Notes: generated by a model not told the origin, from the letters alone. A DNA stretch of 64,000 nucleotides from an uncultured Sulfitobacter sp. (GCF_947500075.1 NZ_CANMQS010000006.1:186001-250000); one strand, 5' to 3'; positions 54,773 through 63,632 are shown, counted from the stretch's first letter. Translations and numbers: made by a program.

Positions 54773-54905
54773 GTCAGCCTCCATCATTTGGTTGTGGGTA
54801 TGCGTCTCTAAATAAAGATCATGGTTTCGGCAACGGATTTTCATTTAACTTGGATTCACGTCTGTCCCGGCGTATGTCGCACTGGACTTTTCTGGAGCAT
54901 CGCAC

Positions 54906-56009
54906 ATGTCCATCAACAGCTTCGGCCACCTCTTTCGCGTCACCACCTGGGGCGAAAGCCACGGACCCGCCTTGGGTGCGACAGTTGACGGCTGCCCTCC
55001 CGGTGTGCCCATCGACGCAGAGATGATCCAGCACTGGCTCGACAAGCGCAAACCGGGGCAGAACAAATACACCACCCAGCGCCGCGAAGCGGACGCGGTG
55101 AAGATCCTCTCCGGCACATTTGAAGGCGTCACCACCGGCACACCGGTCCAGCTGATGATCGAAAACACCGATCAACGCTCCAAGGACTACGGTGACATCA
55201 AGGACAAGTTCCGCCCCGGCCATGCGGACATCACCTATTTCCAGAAATACGGCATCCGTGACTATCGCGGCGGCGGGCGGTCCTCCGCCCGCGAAACCGC
55301 TGCACGTGTGGCTGCCGGCGGGCTGGCGCGCGAGGCGATCAAGGCGCTGGCACCGGACATGCAGATCACCGGGTACATGGTCCAGATGGGGCCACACCAG
55401 ATCGACCGTGACTCTTTCGACTGGGACCAGATCGACCAAAACCCCTTCTGGGTACCCGATGCAAAAGCCGCGACTGATTGGGCCACCTACCTCGATGGGC
55501 TGCGCAAATCCGGCAGCAGCGTTGGGGCCATCATCGAAGTGACCGCCCGCGGTGTACCCGCAGGCCTTGGCGCGCCGGTCTATGGCAAGCTCGACACCGA
55601 TCTGGCTGCCGCGATGATGAGCATCAATGCCGTCAAAGGTGTGGAGATCGGCGAAGGCATGTCTGCCGCGATGCTGACCGGAGAGTTGAACGCCGATGAA
55701 ATCTTCATGGGGAACGATGGGCAACCACGCTACTCCTCCAACCACGCCGGCGGCATCCTCGGCGGGATCAGCACCGGGCAGGACATCGTGGTGCGTTTTG
55801 CGGTCAAACCCACCTCCTCCATCCTCACCACACGCAAGACCATCACCAAATCCGGCGAAGAGACGGAGATCGTCACCAAAGGCCGCCATGACCCCTGCGT
55901 CGGCATCCGCGCGGTGCCGGTGGGGGAAGCGATGATGGCCTGTGTGTTGCTGGATCACCTGCTGTTGCATCGTGGACAGGTGGGTGGGAACCAGGGCGTG
56001 ATCGGCTAG
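54906..56009 (+). CDS. aroC: chorismate synthase
   Basis: A 367-residue enzyme making chorismate from EPSP with reduced FMN, last of the shikimate pathway. The N-terminus [20 protein letters not shown], then [14 protein letters not shown] and the C-terminal KPTSSI region, are hallmarks. The ATG at 54906 is supported by the conserved MSINSFGH start. It stands as a single gene. Confidence 0.97.
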   Translation: MSINSFGHLFRVTTWGESHGPALGATVDGCPPGVPIDAEMIQHWLDKRKPGQNKYTTQRREADAVKILSGTFEGVTTGTPVQLMIENTDQRSKDYGDIKDKFRPGHADITYFQKYGIRDYRGGGRSSARETAARVAAGGLAREAIKALAPDMQITGYMVQMGPHQIDRDSFDWDQIDQNPFWVPDAKAATDWATYLDGLRKSGSSVGAIIEVTARGVPAGLGAPVYGKLDTDLAAAMMSINAVKGVEIGEGMSAAMLTGELNADEIFMGNDGQPRYSSNHAGGILGGISTGQDIVVRFAVKPTSSILTTRKTITKSGEETEIVTKGRHDPCVGIRAVPVGEAMMACVLLDHLLLHRGQVGGNQGVIG

Positions 56010-56025
56010 ACACTCGGAAAATTCG

Positions 56026-56619
56026 CTAACCAGCCGCGCCGTTCAGAACATCCTCAACCGCTTGTACTGCATGGTCGAGCACACCCAGCGGCAATTGCGA
56101 CCGCGCGATCATCCGCAAGCCAATATACTGCGTCAACAGCGTATCGGCGAGGCGCAGCCGCCGCGCGTCAGACAACCCCGCAAGGTCCGGCGCATCGGCC
56201 AGCGCCTGCGCAAACCCTGCCTGCATCCTGCTCAAACTGCCCTGCACCGCTTGGGCAATATCCGGGTCATTTGCCGCCGAACCCGCCGCCGCAGTGCACA
56301 GCAAACATCCACGATGGTCCCCCTCGGCAACCTTGGCGACCAGCCCGCGAAACATTTGCAGGACACGCTCCTTGCCATCAGGAATCTCCCCTCCGGTCAG
56401 CAGTGAAACCGCCGCATCGACAGCTTCAAGCTCATAGCGGTTCAGCACCAGCAGAAAGAGGTTCTTCTTGTCCTTGAAAGCCTTGTAAAGACTGCCCCTA
56501 GTCAAACCCATCCCCTCCAGCAGATCCGGCAAAGACGCTTCTTCATACCCATGCTGCCAGAAGACCTGCATGGCCTTCTCAATCACGTCATCCGCTTCAA
56601 ACTCTCTGGGTCGTGCCAT
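56026..56619 (-). CDS. TetR-family transcriptional regulator
   Basis: A 197-residue TetR repressor. The helix-turn-helix is near the N-terminus (VIEKAMQVFWQHGYEEASLPDLLEGMGLTRGSLYKAFKDKKNLFL). A GCLLCTAAAGSA segment in the ligand domain is also seen in NemR/AcuR-like regulators, where a nearby Cys can sense electrophiles. It is divergent from the DM13-domain gene, with paired half-sites between them. The ATG at 56619 is preferred to 56661. Confidence 0.92.
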   Translation of the reverse strand: MARPREFEADDVIEKAMQVFWQHGYEEASLPDLLEGMGLTRGSLYKAFKDKKNLFLLVLNRYELEAVDAAVSLLTGGEIPDGKERVLQMFRGLVAKVAEGDHRGCLLCTAAAGSAANDPDIAQAVQGSLSRMQAGFAQALADAPDLAGLSDARRLRLADTLLTQYIGLRMIARSQLPLGVLDHAVQAVEDVLNGAAG

Positions 56620-56653
56620 CTGTCTGCTCCTGTTTCTGCCGGAGATATAGTAT

Positions 56654-56705
56654 GGAACCAACCGTTACACAACTCACGGACTCGTGTTTTGAACTGATTG
56701 GTTCC
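56654..56705. promoter_or_regulatory. paired half-sites between tetR-type gene and DM13 gene
   Basis: GGAACCAA (56654-56661) and TTGGTTCC (56698-56705) are perfect inverted copies 36 bases apart in the divergent promoter region. TetR-family proteins often bind such repeats; regulation of both genes by the neighbouring TetR is inferred. Confidence 0.5.
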
Positions 56706-56765
56706 TAATGCTAACTGTTGCGCATCGAAACGAACAACCCAACACACACATCTCAGGAACACAGC

Positions 56766-57146
56766 ATGAAAAACATCGTCAAAGCCGCTATCACCGCCTT
56801 CCTCATTGTCGGTCCCGTCACCGCCGCCTTCGCCGACACAACAGGCACCTTCACAGGTGCCAGCGATCACATCACCACTGGAGGGGTGACCATCACCAAA
56901 AACGCCGACGGCACCGCCACCGTGACCTTCGACGCCAGCTTCTCTCTGGATGGGGCGCCAGACCCGCGTGTGGGTTTCGGCAAGGATGGTGAGTTCATCA
57001 ACGCCAGCGATCTGGGCGTGCTGAAGAACCTCAACGGCGCGCAAAGCTACATCGTGCCGGCATCGCTCAACATCGACGACTATAATGAGCTGTACATCTG
57101 GTGTCTGAAGTTCGCCGTGCCTCTCGGTGTCGCACAACTGAACTGA
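56766..57146 (+). CDS. secreted DM13-domain protein
   Basis: A 126-residue protein with a signal peptide (MKNIVKAAITAFLIVGPVTA, cleavage near AFA-DTT) and one DM13 domain: GTFTGASDHITTGGVTI, PDPRVGFG, LGVLKNLNGAQSYIVPASLNIDDY and LYIWCLKFAVPLGVA. DM13 domains are proposed redox or electron-transfer modules with a conserved Cys, here in the IWCLKF segment. The role is periplasmic and unknown. It is divergent from a TetR-family gene that may control it. Confidence 0.85.
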   Translation: MKNIVKAAITAFLIVGPVTAAFADTTGTFTGASDHITTGGVTITKNADGTATVTFDASFSLDGAPDPRVGFGKDGEFINASDLGVLKNLNGAQSYIVPASLNIDDYNELYIWCLKFAVPLGVAQLN

Positions 57147-57186
57147 CCCCATTGATCTTTGACAGCCACGGGCGCAAAAGGCGCCC

Positions 57187-58164
57187 ATGGCCCCCAACAT
57201 GACCCAACACCGCCCCGGCACCGCAATTGCGCTCAAGCTGGCGGCGGTGTTTCTGTTCATGGTGATGGCAGCGCTGATCAAAGCAGCCTCTGACGCCGTA
57301 CCAGCAGGACAGGCAGTCTTCTTCCGGTCCCTGTTCGCGATGCCGATCATCATGCTCTGGCTCTGGCAACAAGGGCATCTGCACGATGGGCTGAAAGTGA
57401 ACAACCTCTTCGGCCATGTCTGGCGCGGCCTCTTCGGCACGATGGCGATGGGTCTCACCTTCGCAGGCCTCGCCTTGCTGCCCCTGCCGGAAGTCACCGC
57501 CATCGGCTACGCCACACCGATGTTCACCGTCCTCTTCGCCGCCCTTTTTCTGGGCGAGCGGGTGCGCCTTTTCCGCCTGTCCGCAGTCGCCCTTGGCCTG
57601 ATCGGTGTGATGATCGTCGTTGCCCCGCGCCTGTCCGTCGGCGCGGGCGGATACAGTCAGACCGCAACACTTGGCGCGCTTGCGGTCCTCGCTGCGTCGA
57701 TCCTGCGCGCCATGGTGCAAATCCACGTCCGCCGCCTTGTCCAGACCGACAGCACGTCGGCCATCGTCTTCTACTTCTCTCTCACCGCCGTCTGCCTGTC
57801 CCTCCTGACTCTGCCCCTTGGCCTGATCTTCCCGATGAAAGGCCTCAGCTGGACCGCACCCGGCATTGTCCCGCTTGCCCTGATCATCTGCGCGGGCCTC
57901 ATTGGTGGCGTGGCACAGATCATGGTAACGTCGTCCTACCGCTTCGGCACCGCATCCATGCTGGCGCCCTTCGACTATTCCTCGATGATTTTCGCCAGCG
58001 TCATCGGCTGGCTGGTCTTTTCAGAGGTGCCAACACCTGCCATCCTGCTGGGCGCGGCGCTTGTGATTGCGGGCGGCGTGCTGATCATCTGGCGGGAACG
58101 GCAGCTTGGCCTCGACCGCACCAAATCCAAGGGCAAAGGCCCGCCCTCCGTCACCCCCGGCTAA
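57187..58164 (+). CDS. EamA/DMT-superfamily transporter
   Basis: A 325-residue protein with ten predicted membrane segments in two EamA repeats (FRSLFAMPIIMLWLW, ALLPLPEVTAIGYATPMFTVLFAALFLGE; second repeat LAPFDYSSMIFASVIGWLVFSEVP). Such proteins export or import amino acids or other metabolites. The substrate cannot be assigned. It is followed 11 bases later by cobO. Confidence 0.92.
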   Translation: MAPNMTQHRPGTAIALKLAAVFLFMVMAALIKAASDAVPAGQAVFFRSLFAMPIIMLWLWQQGHLHDGLKVNNLFGHVWRGLFGTMAMGLTFAGLALLPLPEVTAIGYATPMFTVLFAALFLGERVRLFRLSAVALGLIGVMIVVAPRLSVGAGGYSQTATLGALAVLAASILRAMVQIHVRRLVQTDSTSAIVFYFSLTAVCLSLLTLPLGLIFPMKGLSWTAPGIVPLALIICAGLIGGVAQIMVTSSYRFGTASMLAPFDYSSMIFASVIGWLVFSEVPTPAILLGAALVIAGGVLIIWRERQLGLDRTKSKGKGPPSVTPG

Positions 58165-58175
58165 AGGACCCCGAC

Positions 58176-58775
58176 ATGACCGACGCCATACAACACAAAG
58201 AAAAGATGAAAAAACGCCAGTCAGAGCAGCGCGCCAAGGTGTCCGAACTGCGCGATCCCGACAAGGGGCTGGTGCTGATCCACACAGGGGCCGGCAAAGG
58301 CAAATCGTCCTCCGCCTTCGGCATGGTCGTGCGCGCCTTGGGGTGGAAACAAAAGGTCGGCGTGGTGCAGTTCATCAAGGGCAAATGGAAAACCGGCGAA
58401 CGGCTGTTCTTTGACCGTCTGGGCGAAGTCACATGGCACACCATGGGCGAAGGTTTCACCTGGGACACACAAGACAAGGACCGCGACATTGCCGCCGCCC
58501 AGGCCGCCTTTGCCAAGGGACGTGAGATGATGGAAAGCGGCGACTATGATCTGATCGTGCTGGATGAGATCAACATCGCGATGCGCTATGATTATCTGTC
58601 GGTCGAGGATGTCATCGCGGGTCTGGACGCCCGCGACGCCCGCACGGGCGTGGTGCTGACGGGTCGCGACGCAAAACCGGGCCTGTGCGACTACGCCGAT
58701 CTGGTCAGCGAAATCGTGGAGGTCAAACATCCCTTCAAGGCAGGCATCAAAGCCCAGCGAGGTGTGGACTACTGA
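58176..58775 (+). CDS. cobO: cob(I)yrinic acid a,c-diamide adenosyltransferase
   Basis: A 199-residue CobA/CobO-type ATP:corrinoid adenosyltransferase for coenzyme B12 formation. The P-loop-like motif is IHTGAGKGKSSSAFG, followed by KVGVVQFIKGKWKTGE and the LIVLDEINIAMRYDYL segment. The basic N-terminal stretch of about 30 residues is usual. No other cobalamin gene is in the window. Its stop shares one base with the SDR start (TGATG). Confidence 0.94.
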   Translation: MTDAIQHKEKMKKRQSEQRAKVSELRDPDKGLVLIHTGAGKGKSSSAFGMVVRALGWKQKVGVVQFIKGKWKTGERLFFDRLGEVTWHTMGEGFTWDTQDKDRDIAAAQAAFAKGREMMESGDYDLIVLDEINIAMRYDYLSVEDVIAGLDARDARTGVVLTGRDAKPGLCDYADLVSEIVEVKHPFKAGIKAQRGVDY

Positions 58776-59530
58776 TGGCAGAGAAAGTCGCCCTGATCAC
58801 CGGTGCCGCCCGCGGCATCGGCCTTGCCACCGCCAAGACACTGCTGGCCGAAGGCTGGCTGGTGGCACTGCTGGACCGCGACGGCGATGAATTGACCAAA
58901 GCCACGGCGGACCTCGGCCAGGCTGCAAGCGGCTTTGTCTATGACGTGTCAGACCCCGACGCCGTGACCGCAGCCCTCCCCGACATCCTGAACCGCTTCG
59001 GCCGCCTCGACGCGCTGATCAACAACGCCGGCGTCGCGGACTTCGGCCCTATTGAGGAAACCGATTTCACCCGCTGGCGCCGCGTGATGGCGACCAACCT
59101 TGATGGCGTGTTCCTGATGTCCCAGGCCGCCATTCCCGCGCTGCGCGAAACCAAAGGCGCCCTCGTCAACATCGCCTCCATCTCCGGCCTGCGCGCGTCA
59201 ACCCTTCGGGTCGCCTACGGCACCTCCAAAGCTGCCGTGATCCAGCTGACGAAACAACAAGCCGCCGAACTGGGGGAGTACGGCATCCGCGCCAATTGCG
59301 TCTGTCCCGGCCCCGTGCGCACGAAATTGGCGATGGCCGTGCATACGCAGGACATCATCGACGCCTACCACGACGCGATCCCGCTGAACCGATACGGGTC
59401 AGAGCAGGAGATTGCCGAGGTGATCGCGTTCCTGTGCAGTGACAAAGCCAGCTACGTCACCGGGCAGGTGATCGCATCCGATGGTGGGTTTGAGAGTACG
59501 GGCGTGGGGCTGCCTGCGTTGCGAAAGTAG
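58775..59530 (+). CDS. short-chain dehydrogenase/reductase
   Basis: A 251-residue classical SDR. The cofactor motif is TGAARGIGLA, then NNAGV, the catalytic Ser in NIASISG and YGTSK (Tyr/Lys), and the C-terminal ASDGGFEST. An Asp after the second strand (ALLDRDG) suggests preference for NAD(H). The substrate is not deducible. It is coupled to cobO, probably by chance of operon structure. Confidence 0.92.
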   Translation: MAEKVALITGAARGIGLATAKTLLAEGWLVALLDRDGDELTKATADLGQAASGFVYDVSDPDAVTAALPDILNRFGRLDALINNAGVADFGPIEETDFTRWRRVMATNLDGVFLMSQAAIPALRETKGALVNIASISGLRASTLRVAYGTSKAAVIQLTKQQAAELGEYGIRANCVCPGPVRTKLAMAVHTQDIIDAYHDAIPLNRYGSEQEIAEVIAFLCSDKASYVTGQVIASDGGFESTGVGLPALRK

Positions 59531-59783
59531 CGCAGGAAAGACCAGTGAAACGCAATTTGTTGCGAGGCATTGTTTAGCTGTCCCAACATATCGTTGTGTT
59601 ACATAGGCTTGGGCTGGACTCGTTTTGTTCTGCTAGGTATAAAAACGGCGTTGGGGATTCACCCCAACGCCTAACCGCCGCATAACGACGATGTGCCTTC
59701 CGAGCACGCTCTAGGAATCTCATGATCGTGTAGCATCGTCAAGGTTAGGCTTCTCAAACGGCTAAAGCCGGAAAGACTATCCT
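59531..59783. other. AT-rich intergenic region before the Cas2-like gene
   Basis: A 253-base gap of clearly lower GC than the surroundings. It holds a small hairpin (CGCAA/TTGCG, 59551-59564), a strong minus-strand terminator (59641-59671), the hairpin GTGCCTTCCGAGCAC and a short GGCTAAAGCC stem before the Cas2-like start. No ORF is convincing. A minus-strand small RNA ending at the terminator is possible. Confidence 0.5.
59641..59671 (-). terminator. minus-strand intrinsic terminator facing away from the Cas2-like gene
   Basis: Arms GGCGTTGGGG (59647-59656) and CCCCAACGCC (59662-59671) form a perfect 10-bp stem with a 5-base loop. On the minus strand it is followed by G and TTTTTATA. No annotated minus-strand gene ends here, so an unannotated transcript from 59672 or beyond, perhaps antisense to the Cas2-like gene, is implied. 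Confidence 0.75.
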
Positions 59784-60053
59784 ATGGCAAATTTCATTGT
59801 CACATACGATCTTCACAAATTAGGTCAGAACTATAGCGACCTTATCGCACTCATAAAGAGCTACAGCTCATGGTGCCACCTTCAAGGGTCAGTCTGGATC
59901 ATCGGGACGACGCAAAGTTCAGCGGAGATCCGAGATTATCTTGCTACTTCCCTAGATAGTAACGATTCCATTTTTGTCGCTGGACTTACTGGTGAAGCAG
60001 CGTGGCGTGGGTTGACCGACAGGCAAAGCGCCTGGATTAAGAAAGCTGCATAA
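59784..60053 (+). CDS. orphan Cas2-like small protein
   Basis: An 89-residue protein starting ANFIVTYDLHKLGQNYSDL, with the ferredoxin-like Cas2 pattern: first strand ending in Asp9, then SVWIIGTTQSSAEIRDYLA and SIFVAGLTGEAAWRGL. Databases often carry such proteins under SinR-like or Cas2-like names. No cas1, repeat array or other cas gene is nearby. Codon use and GC are unlike the neighbours, suggesting recent transfer. It ends at its own strong terminator. The role, perhaps as a nuclease or toxin like VapD, is open. Confidence 0.75.
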   Translation: MANFIVTYDLHKLGQNYSDLIALIKSYSSWCHLQGSVWIIGTTQSSAEIRDYLATSLDSNDSIFVAGLTGEAAWRGLTDRQSAWIKKAA

Positions 60054-60058
60054 AGTCG

Positions 60059-60098
60059 TGCTGGCCCAGTGCAACCACTGGGCCAGCAAGACATTTTT
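60059..60098 (+). terminator. intrinsic terminator of the Cas2-like gene
   Basis: Arms TGCTGGCCCAGTG (60059-60071) and CACTGGGCCAGCA (60076-60088) form a 13-bp stem with loop CAAC, followed by AGACATTTTT on the plus strand. It ends six bases before the stop of the convergent ilvE gene. Confidence 0.88.
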
Positions 60099-60103
60099 GA
60101 AAC

Positions 60104-60973
60104 CTAGACCCGCACCAACTTCTCATAACTCTCCGACACATCCCGTGTCAGAGCGCCGACCTCGAAGTTGTAGTCCCCGATCTCACCCACCGGCGTGACC
60201 TCTGCCGCCGTGCCTGTCAGCCAGCACTGCTCGAACCCTTCCAGCTCTTCCGGCATGATCACCCGCTCATGCACGGTGATGCCCTTGTCCTTGAGCATCC
60301 CAATCACCGTCTGCCGGGTGATCCCGTTCAGGAAAGCATCTGCCGCAGGTGTATGCACCTCGCCATCCTTCACGAAGAAGATATTCGCACCCGTCGCCTC
60401 CGCCACATAACCGCGATAGTCGAACATCATCGCGTCAGAACAGCCTTTGGCCTCCGCTGCATGCTTTGACATCGTCGCAATCATATACAAACCAGCCGCC
60501 TTCGCCTGTGACGGTGCGGTCTCGGGCGAGGGGCGTTTCCACTTCGCGATGTCGAGCTTGGCACCCTTCATCTTGGCATCGCCATAATAATTGCCCCATT
60601 CCCACACAGCGACCGCCATATGTACCGGGTTGCGGGCCGATGCCACGCCCATGTCTTCGCCCGCACCACGCCACGCGACGGCACGCACATAAGCATCTGT
60701 CAGGCCATTGGCCTTCAACGCAGCCTCTTTCGCCGCTTCGATTTCATCGACGGAATAGGGAATGTCGAAATCAATCAGCTTGCCCGATTGGATCAACCGC
60801 TCCGAATGCTCCCGGCTCTTGAAGATCTTGCCGGAGTAACACCGCTCCCCTTCAAACACCGAAGACGCATAATGCATCGCATGGGTCAGGATATGCACAT
60901 TGGCATCCCGCCAGTCGATCAATTTACCATCCATCCAGATGGAACCGTCCCGATCATGATACCCAGCTGACAT
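60104..60973 (-). CDS. ilvE: branched-chain amino acid aminotransferase
   Basis: A 289-residue class IV PLP aminotransferase for leucine, isoleucine and valine. It starts MSAGYHDRDGSIWMDGKLIDW and has HAMHYASSVFEGERCY, then EATGANIFFVKDGEV and the GITRQTVI segment. The ATG at 60973 has GGGAGAGACGG upstream; the ORF extension to 61156 is not supported. It is divergent from petP. Confidence 0.94.
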   Translation of the reverse strand: MSAGYHDRDGSIWMDGKLIDWRDANVHILTHAMHYASSVFEGERCYSGKIFKSREHSERLIQSGKLIDFDIPYSVDEIEAAKEAALKANGLTDAYVRAVAWRGAGEDMGVASARNPVHMAVAVWEWGNYYGDAKMKGAKLDIAKWKRPSPETAPSQAKAAGLYMIATMSKHAAEAKGCSDAMMFDYRGYVAEATGANIFFVKDGEVHTPAADAFLNGITRQTVIGMLKDKGITVHERVIMPEELEGFEQCWLTGTAAEVTPVGEIGDYNFEVGALTRDVSESYEKLVRV

Positions 60974-61136
60974 CCGTCTCTCCCTCAAATCCAAGGTCAT
61001 TTTTTCGAAAGTTGCGCAAAATAGGCCCGATACGGACATATCCTGTCGCCAAAGCTGCGATTCACTAGCCTTTCGCTCTTGGAGTGTCAACAAGGCTGAC
61101 GTATTGTAACCGTCACCAAACACAATGGGGACCACC

Positions 61137-61649
61137 ATGGCAGACGGCCGCAGCACTTCCTCCGTATCAGGCGAGAGCCTGCTGTTTCTGACCGATGAAC
61201 AGTTGCGGCAGGGGATCGAAGCGATGTTCTTTGCCTATCGCGGGTTCACGGCCGATCCGGACCGCATTCTTGATGACATGGCCTATGGCCGCGCCCACCA
61301 CCGCGCGATCCATTTCATCAACCGCGCACCCGGCACCACGGTGAACAACCTGCTGGCCATCCTTGGTGTCACCAAACAATCGCTCAACCGCGTTTTGCGC
61401 ACTTTGATCGCCGATGGGCTGGTCGAAAGCCGCGTGGGCCGAAACGACAAACGCGAGCGCCACCTGCACCTGACCGATGCCGGCAAAGCGCTTGAACAAA
61501 CCCTGTCAGACGCCCAGCGGACGCGCATGCGCGCGGCCTACCGCACCGCGGGCCCCGAAGCCGTCTCAGGCTTCCGCACGGTCCTCGAAGCGATGATGGA
61601 CCAGGAGATGCGCACCAGCTACATTCGCCTGAAGGAGACAGGCGCATGA
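61137..61649 (+). CDS. petP: PetP, MarR-family regulator
   Basis: A 170-residue MarR-type protein with a winged helix (TTVNNLLAILGVTKQSLNRVLRTLIADGLVESRVGRNDKRERHLHLT in parts). It overlaps the PetR response regulator by ATGA. This pair matches petP-petR of Rhodobacter capsulatus, where loss abolishes cytochrome bc1 and c2 production. The ATG at 61137 is preferred because GGGG lies just upstream; 61125 is an alternative. Confidence 0.88.
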   Translation: MADGRSTSSVSGESLLFLTDEQLRQGIEAMFFAYRGFTADPDRILDDMAYGRAHHRAIHFINRAPGTTVNNLLAILGVTKQSLNRVLRTLIADGLVESRVGRNDKRERHLHLTDAGKALEQTLSDAQRTRMRAAYRTAGPEAVSGFRTVLEAMMDQEMRTSYIRLKETGA

Positions 61650-62347
61650 GTGATATGGAAGCCCACCTGCTGATTGTCGATGATGATGAACGTATCCGGA
61701 CCCTGTTGCAGAAGTTCCTGATGCGCAACGGCTTTCTGGTGACCGCCGCCCGCGATGCAGCCCATGCGCGGCGCATTCTGTCCGGGCTGGATTTCGACCT
61801 CATCGTGCTGGACGTGATGATGCCGGGCGAAGATGGCCTCGCCCTGACCCGCGCACTGCGCGAAACCATGCAAACGCCAATCCTGCTGCTGACAGCCAAT
61901 TCCGAAACCGAAGACCGGATCGAAGGGTTGGAAGCGGGAGCCGATGATTATCTGGCCAAGCCGTTTGAGCCAAAGGAACTGCTGTTGCGCATCAACGCGA
62001 TCCTGCGGCGGGTGCCCGACACCAGCGCACAGGATGCCGCACCCAAAGTGCTGACACTGGGCACCATCCGCTATGACATGGACCGGGGGGAGATGTGGCA
62101 GGAGGACACGCTGGTCCGGCTGACCGCAACCGAAATCCAACTGATGAAAATCTTCTCCGCCCAACCCGGCGAAGCCCTCAGCCGCGCCAAACTGGTCGAA
62201 GAACTGGGCCGCGACCGGGGACAGGCGCAGGAACGCGCCGTCGATGTGCAAATCACCCGATTGCGCCGCAAGATCGAGGACAACCCAAAACAACCCCGCT
62301 ATCTGCAAACGGTACGGGGTGCGGGGTACATGTTGGCCCCGGACTAA
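61646..62347 (+). CDS. petR: PetR, OmpR-family response regulator
   Basis: A 233-residue response regulator with receiver and OmpR-type winged-helix domains. The acidic pocket is Asp12-Asp14, the phosphoacceptor is Asp56 (LIVLDVMMPG), and the switch residues are Thr83 and Lys105 (AKPF). The DNA-binding half ends in VDVQITRLRRKIEDNPKQPRYLQTVRGAGYML. No sensor kinase is adjacent, as in Rhodobacter. It may control petABC at 46-49 kb in this window (inference). Confidence 0.92.
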   Translation: MSDMEAHLLIVDDDERIRTLLQKFLMRNGFLVTAARDAAHARRILSGLDFDLIVLDVMMPGEDGLALTRALRETMQTPILLLTANSETEDRIEGLEAGADDYLAKPFEPKELLLRINAILRRVPDTSAQDAAPKVLTLGTIRYDMDRGEMWQEDTLVRLTATEIQLMKIFSAQPGEALSRAKLVEELGRDRGQAQERAVDVQITRLRRKIEDNPKQPRYLQTVRGAGYMLAPD

Positions 62348-62456
62348 GCCGCGCCGTACCTGTCCGACCTATGCCACAAGCGCGCAAAAGCGCCTCTGGT
62401 GAAGGCAGCGCTTACCAATTAGTGTGGCGCCGATTGAGAGCGAAAAGGCACCTGAA

Positions 62457-62699
62457 ATGACCGATACATCCGTGGATGAAATGAGCTTTGAAACCGCCAT
62501 GGCAGAGCTTGAAAAGGTGCTGGGCCAGCTGGAGCGCGGCGACGTTGCGCTGGAAGAGAGCATTGCGCTCTATGAACGCGGTGCTGCCTTGAAGAAGCGC
62601 TGCGAAGCGAAGCTGAAAGAAGCCGAAGAAAAGGTCGCGGCCATCACGCTGGATGGCGATGGCAACCCTACGGGCCTCAAACCGGTCGAGGGCGCGTAA
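62457..62699 (+). CDS. xseB: exodeoxyribonuclease VII small subunit
   Basis: An 80-residue acidic helical protein with the XseB pattern: MSFETAMAELEKVLGQLERGDVALEESIALYERGAALKK in parts. It joins XseA to degrade single-stranded DNA. The ATG at 62457 is preferred to a GTG at 62424. It lies one base before ispA, an order (xseB-ispA-dxs) common in proteobacteria. Confidence 0.95.
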   Translation: MTDTSVDEMSFETAMAELEKVLGQLERGDVALEESIALYERGAALKKRCEAKLKEAEEKVAAITLDGDGNPTGLKPVEGA

Positions 62700-62700
62700 T

Positions 62701-63600
62701 ATGGACCTGATCCGCCACACGGGCTTGCTGGACCCGTTGCCGCTGGCCGACGCGATGGAGCGTGCTCAGGCAGGTATTACTGCCCGCTTCACCGAAGTCA
62801 CCCCTGATCCGGACCGGCTGGGCAAGGCCATGGGTCACGCACTGATCGGTGGCAAGATGCTGCGCGGGTTCCTTGTGCTCGAATCCTGCCGCCTGCATGG
62901 GATTGATGCCGCATTGTCCGTTGATCCGGCACTCGCCATTGAATGTATGCACGCCTATTCGCTGGTGCATGACGATCTGCCCTGCATGGACGACGACGAC
63001 ATGCGCCGGGGCAGACCCACCGTGCACAAACAATGGGACGAAGCCACCGCCGTGCTGGCCGGCGACGCCCTGCAATCGCTGGCGTTTGAACTGATCTCCC
63101 ACAGCAAGTTCGGCATGAAAGGCCAGATGCTGGTCAAGATGCTCGCCCGTCTCGGCGGCCGCTACGGCATGGTGCGCGGACAGATGCAGGACATCGCGGC
63201 AGAGACGATGACAACCCCGCTGACCCTGGGACAGATTTCAGAACTTCAGCGCAACAAGACCGGCAAGCTGATCCTCTGGGCCTGCACTGCGGGTCCCATG
63301 CTTGCAGGTGACAGCCCCAAGGATCACCCGATGCAAACCTACGCGCAGGCCATCGGGCTGGCATTCCAGATCGCCGATGACATCCTTGACGTCGAAGGGG
63401 ATGCAGCCACCGTGGGCAAAGCGACAGGCAAGGACGCCAATGCCGGCAAAGCCACCTTTGTCTCCCTGATGGGGCTGGATGAGGCCAAACGCCGCGCCGA
63501 TGAACTGGTGCAATCTGCCTGCGATGCGCTCAGTGTCTACGGAGACGAAGCGGCCACCTTGCAGGAAGCCGCGCGTTTTATCGTGGACCGCAAAAGCTGA
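62701..63600 (+). CDS. ispA: polyprenyl (farnesyl/geranyl) diphosphate synthase
   Basis: A 299-residue trans-prenyltransferase making geranyl/farnesyl diphosphate. The first aspartate-rich motif is HDDLPCMDDDDMRRGRPT and the second is ADDILDVEGD; GGKMLRGFLVLES lies near the N-terminus. Chain length is consistent with IspA (C15) but not proven. It lies between xseB and dxs. Confidence 0.94.
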   Translation: MDLIRHTGLLDPLPLADAMERAQAGITARFTEVTPDPDRLGKAMGHALIGGKMLRGFLVLESCRLHGIDAALSVDPALAIECMHAYSLVHDDLPCMDDDDMRRGRPTVHKQWDEATAVLAGDALQSLAFELISHSKFGMKGQMLVKMLARLGGRYGMVRGQMQDIAAETMTTPLTLGQISELQRNKTGKLILWACTAGPMLAGDSPKDHPMQTYAQAIGLAFQIADDILDVEGDAATVGKATGKDANAGKATFVSLMGLDEAKRRADELVQSACDALSVYGDEAATLQEAARFIVDRKS

Positions 63601-63632
63601 CCCCCAAAGGCTGACCTCAGACGAGACCTGAC

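Noticed and set aside
59784..60053. CRISPR locus around the Cas2-like gene
   Set aside because: No direct-repeat array and no cas1 or effector gene is present in the flanking sequence.
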